From positions 806,001 through 870,000 of the forward strand of contig JAXDDX010000055.1 in the NCBI GenBank assembly GCA_034670405.1: 64,000 nt of DNA. The letters are read 5' to 3'. This DNA is from Hoplostethus atlanticus. Lineage: Eukaryota; Chordata; Actinopteri; Trachichthyiformes; Trachichthyidae. The notes beneath the pieces are model-generated. The model searched no databases, was not told where the DNA came from, and saw nothing but the letters and a program-made list of their open reading frames with translations. A program made the position numbers and the translations under genes. Positions within the stretch are counted from its first letter, which is position 1. Each line of letters opens with the position of its first letter. Shown piece by piece: positions 44,340-59,090 of this stretch.

Positions 44340-47300
44340 GTGGACACCTTGCTTTAGTGGAAACATGAAATGGTGTCAGGACGGTTTGGATTCTTGCTGA
44401 CTCATGTTGACCACCGGGGGGCGCTACAGTACCAGTAGTGCAGGTTAAACAACATCAGAACTGGTGACATCAGCAACCCAGCTCGCGATACTAAACAAAC
44501 GTGCAGCAGGATGGTGATGAACGAGAAGCTTTAAAATCACGCGAAATATTTTATGTTTTTAAATTATTTGGTGACGGCGACGTGCTTCCGCTTAAATGAG
44601 CGATAAGGTGAAAGTCTCACTGGACCACTTAATCTCCCAAAACAGTACAAACATCATTGGGCTTATCACCTTACCTGAACCCTCACCCCATAGAGTAAAG
44701 GACTGACACACACACACACACACACACTCAGATACATAGTTACATAGATACACAGACACACACAGAGAGTTGCCATGACAAAGGATAAGATGAATGGTAG
44801 GAGTCCATTCATCTCCTCCTTGGAATGGAGAGAGAGAGAGCGAGAGAGAGAGAGAGCCTGTAGCACTTCACCTTGGCTGCCCAGCCATTTTGTCTGTCTG
44901 TGGTAACAAAAGGACCTATTGAGGGGGGAGATGCCGGTGACTCAGCAGGAAATGACAGGTAGCCAGACATGTCTGATTTATATTATTATGTGACTTGCTT
45001 AAATCCTGCCCCCTTCAAAGATACCTGAGAAACAATACAGGGAGGGTAGGGAGGCCATCTTTACTCTGGCCGACTGACATATGGGACACTTTCAGTTCAA
45101 TTTAAAGGTGCTACATGTATCATTTGAACATCAATAAATGATCACCACATTCACTTTAGTATAATTACCGTAAACAAATGAGACCAGCATTGAGAAGACT
45201 GGCAGCCTCTACCAGCCTCTACGTTGCATTTTACATTGTGTGTCACTAGATCAGATCTAGCAGGAAATCTGCTGGATTGCTTTACAGTACAAAACAGGAA
45301 GAGGGCGCTGTTCTTCCAGCGCCAACAGAGCTAAAGCTTTCAGAGTTTCTGGCAGATGGTGGAAGGAGTGACAGAAGATGGAAAAATCACTTCCAACACG
45401 TTTATCCTCTTCAAGAAAGACAAAGATGCCAGGGAGGGGGGGGGGGGGGGGGGGAACAGGAGGCAACAGGGTTTATGGGAAACGTGGTTTTAATTTGGAG
45501 AAACACTAGTGCTAACAACACCACTGGCGTGAGACAGACGTCAATCATTTGTGCAGTGTCATTTGTTGGTGGTAGTTACACCAAGGTACCACAATTAATT
45601 TGACAATGATATAGTGATGTTTAAAAAAAAAGCTACATGCTACATTGAAGCACTGAGTGAATGGAAATTGGAATTTAATAATGATCCCAAACAAAGAGTG
45701 AGACGTGAGGGACGTCGGTAGGGGTTCACATGCCACATGACTACTCTAACCCTTTAAGTGCCTGCTGTCCCAACCACGGCTCCCACCGACCACGGTCACA
45801 CCATCCCCACTGCGGCTTCATTAAAAGGCTTGTGGACTGTAAACACTGTTCCACGGCTAGTCAGTGTCATCTACTTCCAATATGATGGATATGATGCAGC
45901 TTGATTGATTATAGATTTATTGTAGAATTGATCAATACTACACTGGTTGTCTATGCGACGCCCTTGAATTGAGATAGTTTGAGGAAAGTCCATATGTCTG
46001 ATGATATATTATTATGAGGTAGTACTAGTATCATCCTGGGTTTCAGTGGAGGGTTTTAGTGTCCAAATGGTCTAAATGCTGTTTCATATATATTTCTTCT
46101 CTCTCTCTCTAGTCTCTCTCTTTTCTCTCTTCTCACTCTCTTTCCCTCTGTTATTACTTATTAAGTACTTATTAATTAACTTAACGTAAATATTTGTTGT
46201 ATTTGTTGTTGTCATTACTATCATTATTAGTATTATTGTTACTGTTATTAATGTTGTCATTAAATAACGAAGATGGTCGGCACAAAATATATCCGAAAAG
46301 ATATCGGTCAAACCTTAGCACAAACGGGTAAACTCTGTCACCTGACTATTATCTGATTCCAGATGTTACGGTGCTCAGATGAAGACCCAAATGCAATGAG
46401 TGATGTAAATCACTGTCCACTTGTTGAATGGTATGACGTCTAATAGCGCGGAAGTTTGACATTTTCAAAGACTCCTTGAAACCCACCAACCCCCCTCCCT
46501 CGGCGCTTTGATACGCCAGGTGTCATTCACAGGCGCTAAGCTGAAGTAGAAACCTCTCTCTCTCTCTCTTTCCTGGATGCACTGATCTTCTCTGATGTGC
46601 ACTCTTCACTCTTATATGAGGTGCTGTTGTCTCATGAGGTTTTAGTGTGTTGTTCTGTTGTTGAGATGTTTTTTTGAGGGTTATAGTGATGGAATGAAAG
46701 TGTTACTTACCTACCTTTTTTTTTTAAATTATTATTATTATTATGATGCACTTCAATGCTGGGATTTAGTGTCCCATGGCCTAAAATCAGAAGAGTGAAA
46801 ACCTGTTGAATTGTAATATAGATTTGTGGGACTATAGTAAACAGCCAATCACAGGATCCAGAGCAACAAGAGCCATAAATGCACAGTAACATAGAGGTAA
46901 ATTAGGGTGGGTCAACTATGAACCCGTCGGTGATACCATGCCATAAGACCAACCATGACCAATACAACCCAGAAAAAAACAGTTTTTCATTGTCATTTAT
47001 ATCATTCTTTTAAAAAAAGGGGGTAACAAACAAACAACACACAACCATACAGCCATTACCATCCCCCTTTCATCCTATACTGACTGTGTGTGTTTTGCTG
47101 TGCCAGTGTCATGCCTGATGGAGAAGGGGCGGAGGTCAATCACCGCGCTCTTCAGCACTGAGTTGATACACAATTAGCGATTGACTCACTGCGCGTAATC
47201 ATTGTATTTTCCCCAAGGGCGTCACGTTGTTGTGTGTTGCCATAGCGCGTGTGATTTGTGGCTCTTTGATTACGCTTGCTGGGGTGTGCGTCCTGTGGGC

Positions 47301-48965
47301 GTGTGTTTGCGTGTGTGCACGTGCGTTCGCGTGGGTCCTTGCACATGCACGTTGGTCAATGCAGGGCCTGAATAGGATGCCGGCGTCAGTGGGACTGCGA
47401 CCCTGACACACACACACCTACTGTGTAAATACACACAAGTTACACAACTCGGGCAGTAACACCTCTTTTGTATATACACACACACATACACCAGGTGGGT
47501 TTTGTCAATACTGCGGGCTGGACCTTGTTACGCTTGGCTTAGGCTAAGCTGCATTGCAGGTATCTTACCTGCTGGTTGACATGCAGCGTGTCATTTGGTG
47601 GACGCTTTTATCCCAAGTGCTTTACGGTGGGGTTCCACTGGGTCTTTCAATTTGATTGTGTTCATGCCAAAAAAATTCCCACCCCAAAAAGATAGCCTCT
47701 GGAACAAGACCACAGGACACTACAACTCTCCATTGATGATGATGAGGAGATACATGCTTACACTAAACTGTTACCACGGTGTGTCCTATTACATTTTAGT
47801 AAACTAACGCGTGTAAGATGAGCCGCGGTGGCTGCAGGGCCTGTGGGGAAAGGACGTCAGGTCAACGCCACAAAGGAAATCCAGGCCCGGAGTGCGTACA
47901 CCGCTACAGTCAGGCATTCAGAGACCGTCCCGTCCCCGTCCTGTCTGTTATGCCGAGCTTTTCCTGGACAGCCTCCCCCACCGCATAGAGGACTCCCATT
48001 CCCGTGACCTCAACGCTGCACCGTCTACAGCAGCACAACCCTGGGCGCCAAGTCTTCCTTTCAAGATAGAACAGGGTTTGATTTAAGCATTTAGCACATT
48101 CATCATACTTGTGTGGACTCTAATCAAAATGTCTCATTACAATCAACTCAGGTTAAGGGCTTCCCATGGACAACCAGTGTAGTATTGATCAATTATACAA
48201 TTAACAAACCATCATATCAGAGGTGGACGACAGACTAGGGTGATTTTTAACAAAATGCCAATATCGGTCTAACCCCACTATAGACTGCTAGTGTTTGGCT
48301 AAAGGTCATTCTGGTGTAGCTGGTTCTGGGTGGGAAGGGCAGGGAGAGGCACACACGTGAGCATTAATACGTACTTCTCACAGATCCCAGTCCTCAGACT
48401 GGATCCAAGGTCTACAGCGTGGTGGTATGGTGGCATGGTATTGGATCAGTAGTGGCAGAACCCCATGCTAGAAAACCCACCACTTAATGCTATGGCTCCC
48501 TCACCCACAGCTCCAGAAAGGATGTAGTGATGCTTTTCCAAGATACCCGCCCCCCTCCGCTTCTTTCTATCCTGGCTTTGTGCGTGTTGGTTATTGAGAA
48601 GCCATCAGATGGCTGTGATCATACAAACCTGGGATTTGGGCAGCAGATTAATCTGAAAAAAACCCCAACAAATAACACACACACACACACACACTAGATG
48701 ACTGGCCAGGATCAAGCCATTCTTGAGTCTTTTATCTTCCGGGTAAAACCCTCCTCATTACTGCCTATACAAGTTACTATATAAAGCTCATTCATTATGG
48801 AGGAACCAGGGGGTTGGTTTCCTGGGTAAGAGCCTTCACTTGTTCTTAGAATCAAATTATAGGTTCTCCGTGCCTTGTTGCGTGACTGCATGGGGCACGA
48901 CTGCGCCACACCAAGAATGAACACAACAACAAGGTGGTAGGTAGGTAAACAAGGGTTTCAAATGT
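43060..48965. other. Intergenic DNA between ina and mxd1
   Basis: No gene supported. It holds a GATA run (44311-44339), a CA run (44706-44728), a GA run (44829-44857), a G run (45436-45454) and a short CA run (48676-48694). At 47588-47632 a degenerate CATTTGGTGGACGCTTTTAT block matches a motif scattered through teleost genomes. Confidence 0.5.
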
Positions 48966-49211
48966 TTTATTCCTTTCATATTCACTGGCAAATATAAATT
49001 GCTGCTCCACGTTTCATTCCCAAAAGGGTTTCCCCCCCACACACACACATTTGAAGTGATTCCTTTAGACGTCAAGTGTCAAAATTCTCCCAATTCTAAA
49101 AAGTAAGTGCACAAAAACGTCCACCTTTTAGTTATTGTCCAACAAACCAGACTTTAGCCTTTCCATGGCGAAAGGCAGTAGGCGATGACGTGTACGAGCG
49201 GGCTATGACGC

Positions 49212-49251
<40 letters not shown>

Positions 49252-52200
49252 GCATGAGAGCACCACGCCTGAGACCGTAACAATGAAAAAGGAATGACCT
49301 TTTGTGATACGTGCTGATATACACACACGCGCACGTAGGATACGCTTCTGTTAGGTCTCGCGTTTGTTTCCGTTTTAAGGCATCAGCCGCTTTGCACGAA
49401 CGTCCAAAACCAAATATACACACGGACGCGAGGAGATCCCCTGACGTGGAAATCCGTAGCTTAAACAACTGGGCCGACTGCAGTCTTGTTCTTTGAGAGA
49501 TTCCACATCTGCTTTTTTCTTTTTAAAAAGGCAGATGCTTTAAGCACCGGGGTAAATACAAAGAGGGGGCAGAGCAATAGTCGCACGTGATCATTGACAC
49601 ACACATTCTCAGCTGAGCCTGCCCCCGCTCCCGCACCATGGTTGCCAACACAACATGTGGAGGAGGGAGTCACGCTCACTCACACAAACACACACAGATT
49701 GGCGGAAGACACAGACATCAGGCCATGGATGGAAAGAGGAAACTCTCACAAACAGACGTTAATGCTCAGGATAAAACACGAGGTCTTTGTAAAGTGGACT
49801 TTTTTTTTTGCACCGTTTACAAATGAACATAAAACAAGAACATAGCCATATAAATTGTTTTTCCTTTTAAAACCACCCACCTGCTACCACCCCAAACATT
49901 TCTCTCTGAAGACAGTGACGAAATAAAGACACGCACGCACGCGCACACACATACATACACACATATATATATTTATACACACACAAACGCATCGACAGAT
50001 GGCGTTCTGGTGCACACACACACCTGCCCACTCGCACCTAATTCCCCAGTAGTCCTTCCTCTCCATTTAAAGGGGGTTTGTATTTGACACACAAAGGCAG
50101 CATTCCACACCAAAATACTAAACAATCCTATACCTATTGTACTTTTTTTTTGGTATACCGTCGTCATGCTTCAACAAAGGTGTGCATGTGACGTAGGAGC
50201 GAGAGGTTGCTTTGGCACTGTGTTGCTACAGTGCGGGGTTGAGGACACCTACATTCAAACCGCTGCCATCCTCTCCCCGTGATTTCCTTAGTAAAGACAA
50301 CGATGGGCTACAAATCTCTCGGGGCGGAGCGGCCATTTTTGTTTGAAGTTCCTAGGCGCAGAGATGGGCTTCACACAAGGCCAGAGAAACCACCCCAACT
50401 GCTCCCTCCTTTTTACTTTTATACTTTTTAAAGTAACGTTTTTAGAAATTATATACATTTTTTTTTGTCATATTCTTCTCCCGCGCGAGCGGGGACGATG
50501 GCCTTTAAAAAACAGCTTTAAAATCAGAATGAACCACAAAGAAAACGGGTCATTTTCTAGGAGCACCATGCCAAATTCAGAATAGACACAAACGCCTTGA
50601 GGCACAAGAGACCGTTCTAAAAAGCTATGGATTGACTAGGTTGTGCAAACAAACTACACATAGGAAACTCTCAATAAACCTCACGAGAACATAAGCTATG
50701 ACTAATTAAATATATATATATATATATATATATTCATCTATATATTCAGTATATTAGATCTAATAAATACTTTTTTTTGGATATACATAGATATCTTTCT
50801 GTAAACTATTTACACAAAAAACTTGAACATTTTTTGCAGAAACAATAAATAGCTATGAAGGCAGGGCAATGGAGAGACAATCTGTAGTCTAACATTTTGG
50901 TGCTTTCCAGGCGTGAAGGCTCCGAGGAAGACGCCTTTCTTCCTCAGGAGCGATTCCACCAAAAAAGCCAAAGCCAGTCAACATCCAGCGAATCAAACTG
51001 TCCTCTCCCTTCATAAATAATGGGCCACTCCCAAAACTACTGCTCTCAGTCTCACCTGCTCCTCTCCTCTACATAGTGGAATGTGCTCCAGTCTCTCGAC
51101 TGCTTCTCGGTAAATAGGCTCTTCCCTAGCGAGCGGGGCGGGACGCTAGCCTAGAAAGAAAAAAAATAAAATAAAATAAAACGTACCGGCCGCCTGCCAA
51201 ACATTTACCAGCATTTGGGCCGGTGGCTGGTGTTTCGTTTCCCCTCATCCCGCTTAGTGATCGCCGGGCTCAGACGTGACCAACAACATACACACGTGAT
51301 AAAAAGATGCTGTAAGGATGCCACGGTCGTCAGAGAGAGGTAGAAAACAACCCCACCCATCCCAAAACCCTCCCATATACCCCCCCCCCACCCTACCCCT
51401 TCACAATCTCATGCTGCACAATTGTTTTTGTCTTTTTTTGTTACTTTTTCCGCTCTAAACAATTTTGAATGGCAGGTGTGGGCATTAAAGTGGGTTTCCG
51501 CCCATCAAGCCTGGATACTAAGGGACGTATTGCTGCCGGACCCGACGGTTAAAACCACACCGCCAGTCACGTTTAGTGTCCTCAAAAGGCTGCCATAGTG
51601 GACAGCACAGGCAGACCACTTTGTTGTTGTCTTTTTTTAACTAGATGAATGAAAATTTCATCTGAGAATTCATCTGGCATTACTGCAACAGCTGTTGTCG
51701 GGGCCCTTTAGGTTTTAAAAGACAGTGTTTGAAAAAAAGGGTGACAGTTTTGTTCACAAAGACAATTTAAGTGCAAAATACCATGCACGGATGGTCGACT
51801 GGTGAACAGGGCAAAAACAAAGAAGAAAAAGAAAGCCCCATGTCTGTGTCACAGCCTCGGGAGGGCTTTATCTCACTATCTCACTGGAGAGATGGAGGGG
51901 TGCGTGCATGTGTGTGTGTGTGTGTGTGTGTGTGTAGTAGTAGGGGCAAAATCTCATAAGTGCTTCCCATGGCATGGCTCTTGAGGCATAGAAAAAAGAG
52001 GCAGTGGGGTATAGTGTGGTAACATTCTCTGGCTGAAAATCGTGTTTCTGATGGACGGAGGGTGGTGGGTGGGGGGTGGGGCAGGGGGCTGGTGGACACA
52101 AAAAACGGGGCGTCTTCTAAATCCCACTCGTTTGATTGGTGCAGAGCAGAGTGGGCGACGCCTAGAGACCGCCAGCCGACGGTGGGCTGGAGGTGGACGG

Positions 52201-52437
52201 GTGTCTCGGAGGTGTTGCAGTTCTGAATGAGTCAACACGGCGACGGGGGGGGGGGGGAATCGACGGAGGCCCGGCTGGAGGGGAAAGGCCTCCGACTTAG
52301 TCAGCCCTGTTGGGGAAGGGTTGGGGAGGGGGGGGGGGGGGACCAGGAAGTAGCGATACAATCTTGGGACGGCATCGGGGCAGATCGGACGTGGGAAGTG
52401 GGGTAGGACGGGGAGTCAGGTCGGAGACAATGCTGTT
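48966..52437 (-). other. mxd1: Probable long 3'UTR of mxd1
   Basis: Downstream of the mxd1 stop there is no other gene, and the first AATAAA I would favour is on the minus strand at 48966-48971. MXD1 is known for a long 3'UTR in mammals. The stretch contains GT runs (49211-49248, 51908-51936), a CA-rich tract (49932-49983), an AT run (50709-50733) and several ATTTA-type motifs. The extent is inferred and needs transcript data. Confidence 0.4.
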
Positions 52438-52634
52438 TTATAGGCTGCAGGCCAGCTGCTTGGCCCGCTCCTGAGTGTCCTGCAGGCGTCGCAGGCTGGC
52501 GCTGGAGTAGCCCTCGTCGCTGCAGCTGCTGCGCAGGCTGCCCTGCTCGTCCCCCGAGTCGCTCACGCTGCTGGTGCTCCACTCCAGGTCGCCCAGCAAG
52601 TAGTCCGTCCCCTCCACGTCCACGTCCAGGTCTT
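52438..52634 (-). CDS. mxd1: mxd1 exon 6, acidic tail
   Basis: Begins by completing a Glu codon ([19 protein letters not shown]) and ends QLACSL with TAA at 52438-52440. Acceptor GCGAACAG. Confidence 0.93.
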
Positions 52635-55141
52635 CTGTTCGCCACACAGGAGACACAACAGCACAGCAATTTAGAAGGAGAAATGACAACTCTGGAAATA
52701 TTACGGGGAACCGGGGGGCTAGGTGGGGGGAAATATAGAAATAAAATCAATATGCCACGTTGTCCTTTCATGTTTTTCAGATTCAGGATCAAGTGCAGGT
52801 ATTTCAGTCTGCATTTCATTCATATGTTTCATTTGCCTCATAAATATTACGATCAGAATTTGTATCACAATACCAAAAAGATACTACAAGATACTGCATT
52901 GTATATACTGTATATACTTTGCATCAATTTCACTGATAGGAAAATTAAACTTCGGGAAATTATGCATCTCACCACTGTGTTCTGGCATTTTCAAAATTAG
53001 ATGGGCTGGACGAGGGTCGAAATAAAATAAAAAAATAATTAAAAAAATAAAAGTGATATCTAATAAGGTTTTTTTTGTTTTTTTTTAAAGATTTTCCATT
53101 GTTTTTGAGTTGTGTTTTTTTCTCTCTCCTGCACATTCTGATTTATGGGAACGCAGCCCATAAATAAGCCCTCTGACCTGAAAATGTGCAGGTGTGTGGG
53201 GTGATATGTTGTGTGTATATCTAGTCAGGGGTGTGCAGAAAAACAATTTCACTGCATGTATGTGTGTGTGACGAATAAAGTTCATTCATGAACCTGTTTC
53301 TCTCTCTATACGATCAAAGCTCCTCTTCAGTTATACCCAACCCACAAAATAAACAGCCACACACCGACGTAGTATGTGCTAACGTGGAACTGCGTCATCT
53401 GTCTGGCTTCACCTTGCTCTGTCGACTATTTTGTGGAGAGAGCGGGCGGGCTCTCGTCTATCTGGTGTACGGTGCTTTTGTGCGAGGCTCACCCTGGTCG
53501 GAGTCAGACTTCTCGGAAGGCGGGGTGGAGCCGGTGCTGTCCATACGGGTCCTCTCCACCCCCAGCTGCTCCAGACGCCTCCTCAGGTGTCTCTGCTCCC
53601 GTTGTAGCTGCTCCAGGCTGTGCTGAGCTCGCCTATCGCTCTCCTCCAGCTTCTACAGGGTGGGGAGAAAAAAAAAAAAAAAAAAAAGACATGAGGCGTG
53701 GCTAGAATTATAATTTATAATCTTGGATTCATTGACGAGTTGAGTAGTGTCCCACGGTCCAGCCCTTCAAGGATAAACCTCCTGGGAAACATTGAATACT
53801 TGTGATTTTTGGCATGAAATGGCCAAATTTTAAGATATTGGATATTGGCCAAGGATCACTCAGACACACAATACTAACCTATGTGCTTATCCGCTATATC
53901 CACTTCACCAGGCTTCACCAGACGACAGCATACACATACCTGGATGTGCTCTTTGGCCTTCATGAGCAGGCTGAGGGTGGTGTGCCTGTTCGCTTCTGGT
54001 CCCAAGGGAACAAGGGATTTCAAGCGCTCTAAACACAGCCGTAAATGCGCCCGTCTGTAGAAAGAAGGGGAGACACAAAGAAAGACAAAGAATATGTCAT
54101 ACAGCAGCTTTCTGTTTAAAGGGAATCGGTGCATGTGCAAATATAAGCGAACCTCCTCTTGCAGTAGTTAAATCCAGTAGGTCATCAGAATCAGGCTGTA
54201 AATAATTGGGTATGGAGTTAAGCAATCAGAGGTCAGATCTTTGGGAAAGAGTTTGTGTGTCACTGAAACCTGGTCAGGTTGGTGTTACCATGCAGGAGAC
54301 AGAAAAACACTATGCTGTGATCTAAGGACCTCAGAGGACCTCGGAGAGAGAGAGAGCATCAGTCTGAGGGAAGGTTAGAAAGTCATGAACCTGAAGATTT
54401 CTGGAAGTCTCCGGACAGATGAGTCCAAAACTGAACTGTTTGGTCCCAATCAAAAATGTCAACCCAAAACAAATCCCTGATCAGAGGAGAGGTTTACTTG
54501 TCACTGATACAGGAGGAGCCACAAGTATTTGTTCTTATAATTTATTTGTGCATGGTCTATATTTGGGATGTTCATGTTTAGATAAGGACTTTATAAGGTT
54601 GCTCCTCTCTAATATGCGAAATATTATGTATGTAGTAGTATTGTAATAGTATGACTATGTGGACTATTTGGTAAAAGGTAAGGTTTATAAGCTGATGCGG
54701 TGTATTTATTTACGTTACCGTTCCGTAGTTTTATGCAACCGTATTGTGTGAAACAAAGTTCCTCTTTCTCCAGCTTGTCCTGTGTGTGTGTGTGTGTGTC
54801 TATCACTCTCTACTGCTCTAAGCTGGCAGCTGCCGGGGTGTGGTGGGTGTTGGGAGACCGCATAACCCCTCTGTTACACAACACACGCCTCCAGCTCCAG
54901 CCTGGAGTGAGTGTGGACGTGCCTGTATGCATGTGGGCGCGTGTACGTCGACGCATCCTGAGTGTAAAAATGGTTGCCGCAAGCTCAAGGCTACGTGAGC
55001 CGTTCATTTTTTGTGTGTGTGTAGTGCGAGTAATCCGGCTCTCGGGCTGTGGAAACATTTGAGTTCGAAGTTTATTCAAATTGGCCACGGGGAGAGGAGA
55101 GGGACTGATGTGGCTGCAGGCAGAAGACACACAAATATATT

Positions 55142-55177
<36 letters not shown>

Positions 55178-57942
55178 CGGTCCAAAAGGGCAGGGCAGGC
55201 AGGGTTGCCATTGCGCAACATGGAAATGCCCGTTGTCTGTGTTGCCGTGTTGCTCTGACATAACATGGGATCAGCAGGGCCAGCCGGTGTTTGGGGAAAC
55301 AAATTTCGACCGGCAGCCAGCCGCCTCACGCGACAGTTTCGGCTCACGTGGTGTCTGATACCGCAGGCGTGGCAGACACACAATGAGCCATCTCCGCAAC
55401 AGGTTATTCGAGTTCAGTGCGGCTTCGGTGCAGTGTGTCAATAGGTGAGCATCTGTGGAGGCCTATGGGCTTCTCTGCATTCAGCCAGAGGCCGGCACGC
55501 TACATTTCTGTGACCCAATTCAAAAAACACACCAATTTCCCCCTTAGGCTCTTAAATGCGTAGGACTGGTCCAAGTGCACCCTGTTGACACTCTTAACTG
55601 AAGGTGAGCGTGCGAGTGAAACGCGCAGTAAAAAAGGCGTCACATCGCGGTGGCAGCCGGGGTCGCTCCTTTTGCGACCCAAATGGTGGTTTTCACGCCA
55701 GGCCAACCCGGCTGCTAAAAACTACAACTAGGTCAGCATGGTGCCCTAACGGTAGTACATCACCCTGCTGTCCGCGCTCTCGCCCTTTGACCCCCTACAG
55801 TAATTGCCCCCGACTGGCTGGGAGGAGCGCGCACGCAAAATATGTGACAGTGGCCGGACTCGTGTTACGCGTTGCACACACACCTGGTTTTGCATGCGAC
55901 GACAGAGGGGAGGGAAGCCTTACAAACATGCCGTGTGTGTATGGAGATCACACTGAGCCAATATCGTGTCTCTCTTCCACACACACACACGAGGGAGGGG
56001 GATGGGTCTCCCTGCTCTCCTTTGGCTTGCTAGCAGCGGGTTGAGTAATTTACTATCTGACTATGATGGCTTTCTATCATTAAGCTACTGGTGGGAGAAA
56101 GTGGCTACGGGCTATGAATGTACTGCTGGAGCACAAGACGGAGGGGGCTACGGTCGTAATTTTGACTTACTGCTGGTGTGTGAGTTTATTAGGCGTGAGG
56201 TCACACACACACACACGCACACGCACACGCACACACGCCTCTGAGGCAGGATGGAGGAAAACCTAGCAAGATAGCACATGGTATCAAATCGCACCACATC
56301 TCTCACGACAAACTGTGAGCCGGCTCTTCAGGCCTCGCTGCTGTTAGGCTGAACGTGAGCTCATCAGATGGGCGTGGCCTAGTGGATAGAGGACCACCCC
56401 ATAACCAAAAGGCCACGGTTTTGATCGCCACAACAGCAACTGAAGCGTCCTTGAGCATGAAACCGATCCCTTATACGAGCCTCGGTTTAAATACCTACAC
56501 TGTAAATGTTATGGTCTGAAACCACAGTAGTTCCAGACATGGGAATTAGCAACACGGTAGCAGCTGTGGCTTTCTGTTATTCTGTGATCCCAGATCTCCT
56601 AGCAGCAACAACTGGTCAAGGAAAGGAGGATCCATACAGTAATATTATAGCTAAAAATGAAAAGGTCTGACTAAGGTGAATTTGTTTCCAAATTTAGGTC
56701 ACTGAGACATAAAAACTGTCATGTCTCTACACTTTGAAATAGTATCAGACCGCACTCAGATGAGGATTGCCAGAGAGGATTGTGTAAGATTTGGGTACTG
56801 CTTGATAAACCGTAAAAACAGTATCACTACCAAAATTGGTATAGTACTAGGACGTATTGTTTTTCAAAGCCTGGCCCACGTCCAATGAAAACCAACTTGC
56901 AGAGGAACACTGCATGACTGAGAGACGCTGATCAGTGCAAAAAGAGGCAGAGCATGGATTCATTGTCCACTTGTGTTGTGTGTCTTTTGGCGTACTCTCA
57001 GCCACAAAAACCAAACTACGCTGCAGAAAATAGTGCACGTTGCACGCGCTATTATTTGTATTTTGAAGCAGTGTTTGATACATTTATTCAACAGCATCAG
57101 AGAGGAGGACATCAGGAAGATGACAGGAAGTCAGGAGAGATTGCGATTGTGTGCATAGCTGGTAGCGACTGGAACTGATGTTAGCAATGAACCAAAAGCA
57201 AAATTGCACCAATTATATGTTTCAAGCATGGTGTCAAGCATTTTGAACTAGTGGTAGATTACTCCAAAAAGATTTATCCTCTTTCCATGGTTCATGGTAG
57301 TCAATGGCTACGTTTCCATACAAACTTCACTCCCTTATCCCTTAATATCCAGGATACTCAAAGTAATCTGTTTATGAGATGCTGCAAAACCGGATATGGT
57401 AGCTAGGCTATTCCAATACTGTCCCGGTTACCGCTGTACTGTGTAGCTGTAACTAGCTTAGCCTAGGTAAATGGATAAGGTAAAGGATATTTGAGAATGG
57501 GTTATTAAAAAAGGTGCATACGGAGTTCCCTTTCAACACAGTGAATGTGTTGTTTATGTCCAATGAGTATCAACATCTGGAACTTTGTCTCAAAAACAAC
57601 ATAAATCGTGCTTTCAATGTCCGAGAAACAATCTAGATCTGACTCCTTCTGTTGTATGGTTTCATTTTCCAGCAATTCTTCCCAAAGTAAGCTATGCTTT
57701 CCATCGGCATCCCGTCATTCATGGAGGCTTTTCCATGGTGATGATAGTAGGGGAGGGACAGTAGGGACACACACACGATGAGACATTTCACATACCTGTT
57801 CTTTTCCATTTCATTGTGCGTAGACCTGCGGAGAGAAAAGAGACACCATCAGTGTGAGAAACCAGCACATATCATAACATAGCCAGCAAGCTGTTGATTG
57901 AACTGTGTAAGTTTGCAGTCCAAGGCCATATGGGGGGGGGGG

Positions 57943-58013
<71 letters not shown>

Positions 58014-58385
58014 CTGGGTGGGAGTTTATGAGCAGTCGGGATGCCAAAATGAGAATCCAGGAAAAAGCAAATAAAATAAAAAATAAAAAAGGCTTTGGCA
58101 TTCTAATGGCCAATGTTGGTTCTGTGGAGGACACTCACGGCGAGGAGCCCAGGGGGTAAACTTAGCAACAGTAAATAGAAACAGCAGAGAGGGGCAGGTT
58201 GACTGTGGCCTCGCGTATCGCCTGATCATCCTCTGTGCGTGTTGTACTGCCGAGACGGGGGTGGGGGGGGGGATGGTCCAGACACAGTGCTGAGGGTAAC
58301 TGAGAGATAGAGGTATGCTAGTGGCCAACCGGACTCCTGCAGTGTAAAAGCTGCATCGTCCGTGCACTCGCGGACATGCACGTTT

Positions 58386-58418
<33 letters not shown>

Positions 58419-59059
58419 GGGGATCCAGAAACTGGGTCATGTCAAGTTTTTGGAAGTAATGCGCTGACCTGGGTGAAACAGTGGAACGGTGATGGGAGGT
58501 GGAAAAAGGCGACAGGGGGCAGAGAAGAAGACCCCCCCCCCCCACCTGACCTCCCCCTCCAGGGATGACCCCTTAGCCACCCACCCACCCCCATCTCCCA
58601 GAATAGACCCTGCACCTTCAGCTTTGCGGGGCCCACTGCTGTCGTCGCCCCATGGCCAAGGGGCTCAGAAGACACACACACAGACACACACAGACACACA
58701 CACACACAGACACACACACAGACACAAGCCCTGATTCACCGCCAGCGTGTTGCCAGATTGAACAGCCTCACCTCTGGCGAACCTTTCAAATACTGTCCTC
58801 GTACCCTCAGTCACAGACTCTTAAAGAGAGAGATTCCTACCCCTGGCATATGAGAGGAGGTGGAGGGGCTGCTGGTGGAACCCTTTTCCCATGTGGGGTG
58901 TGGTGTAAATGTAATAGGTGACATGCCAGTGTGTGTGTGTGTGTGTGTAGGGTGGGGGAGGACTCTCTCCATCTATGTAATGGAGGAGCTGGTGCTCTCC
59001 ACTGCCTGCCAAGAGTGAGAACAGAACAGGAAAGACAGAGAGGGAAGAGGAGGTGGTGT

Positions 59060-59090
<31 letters not shown>

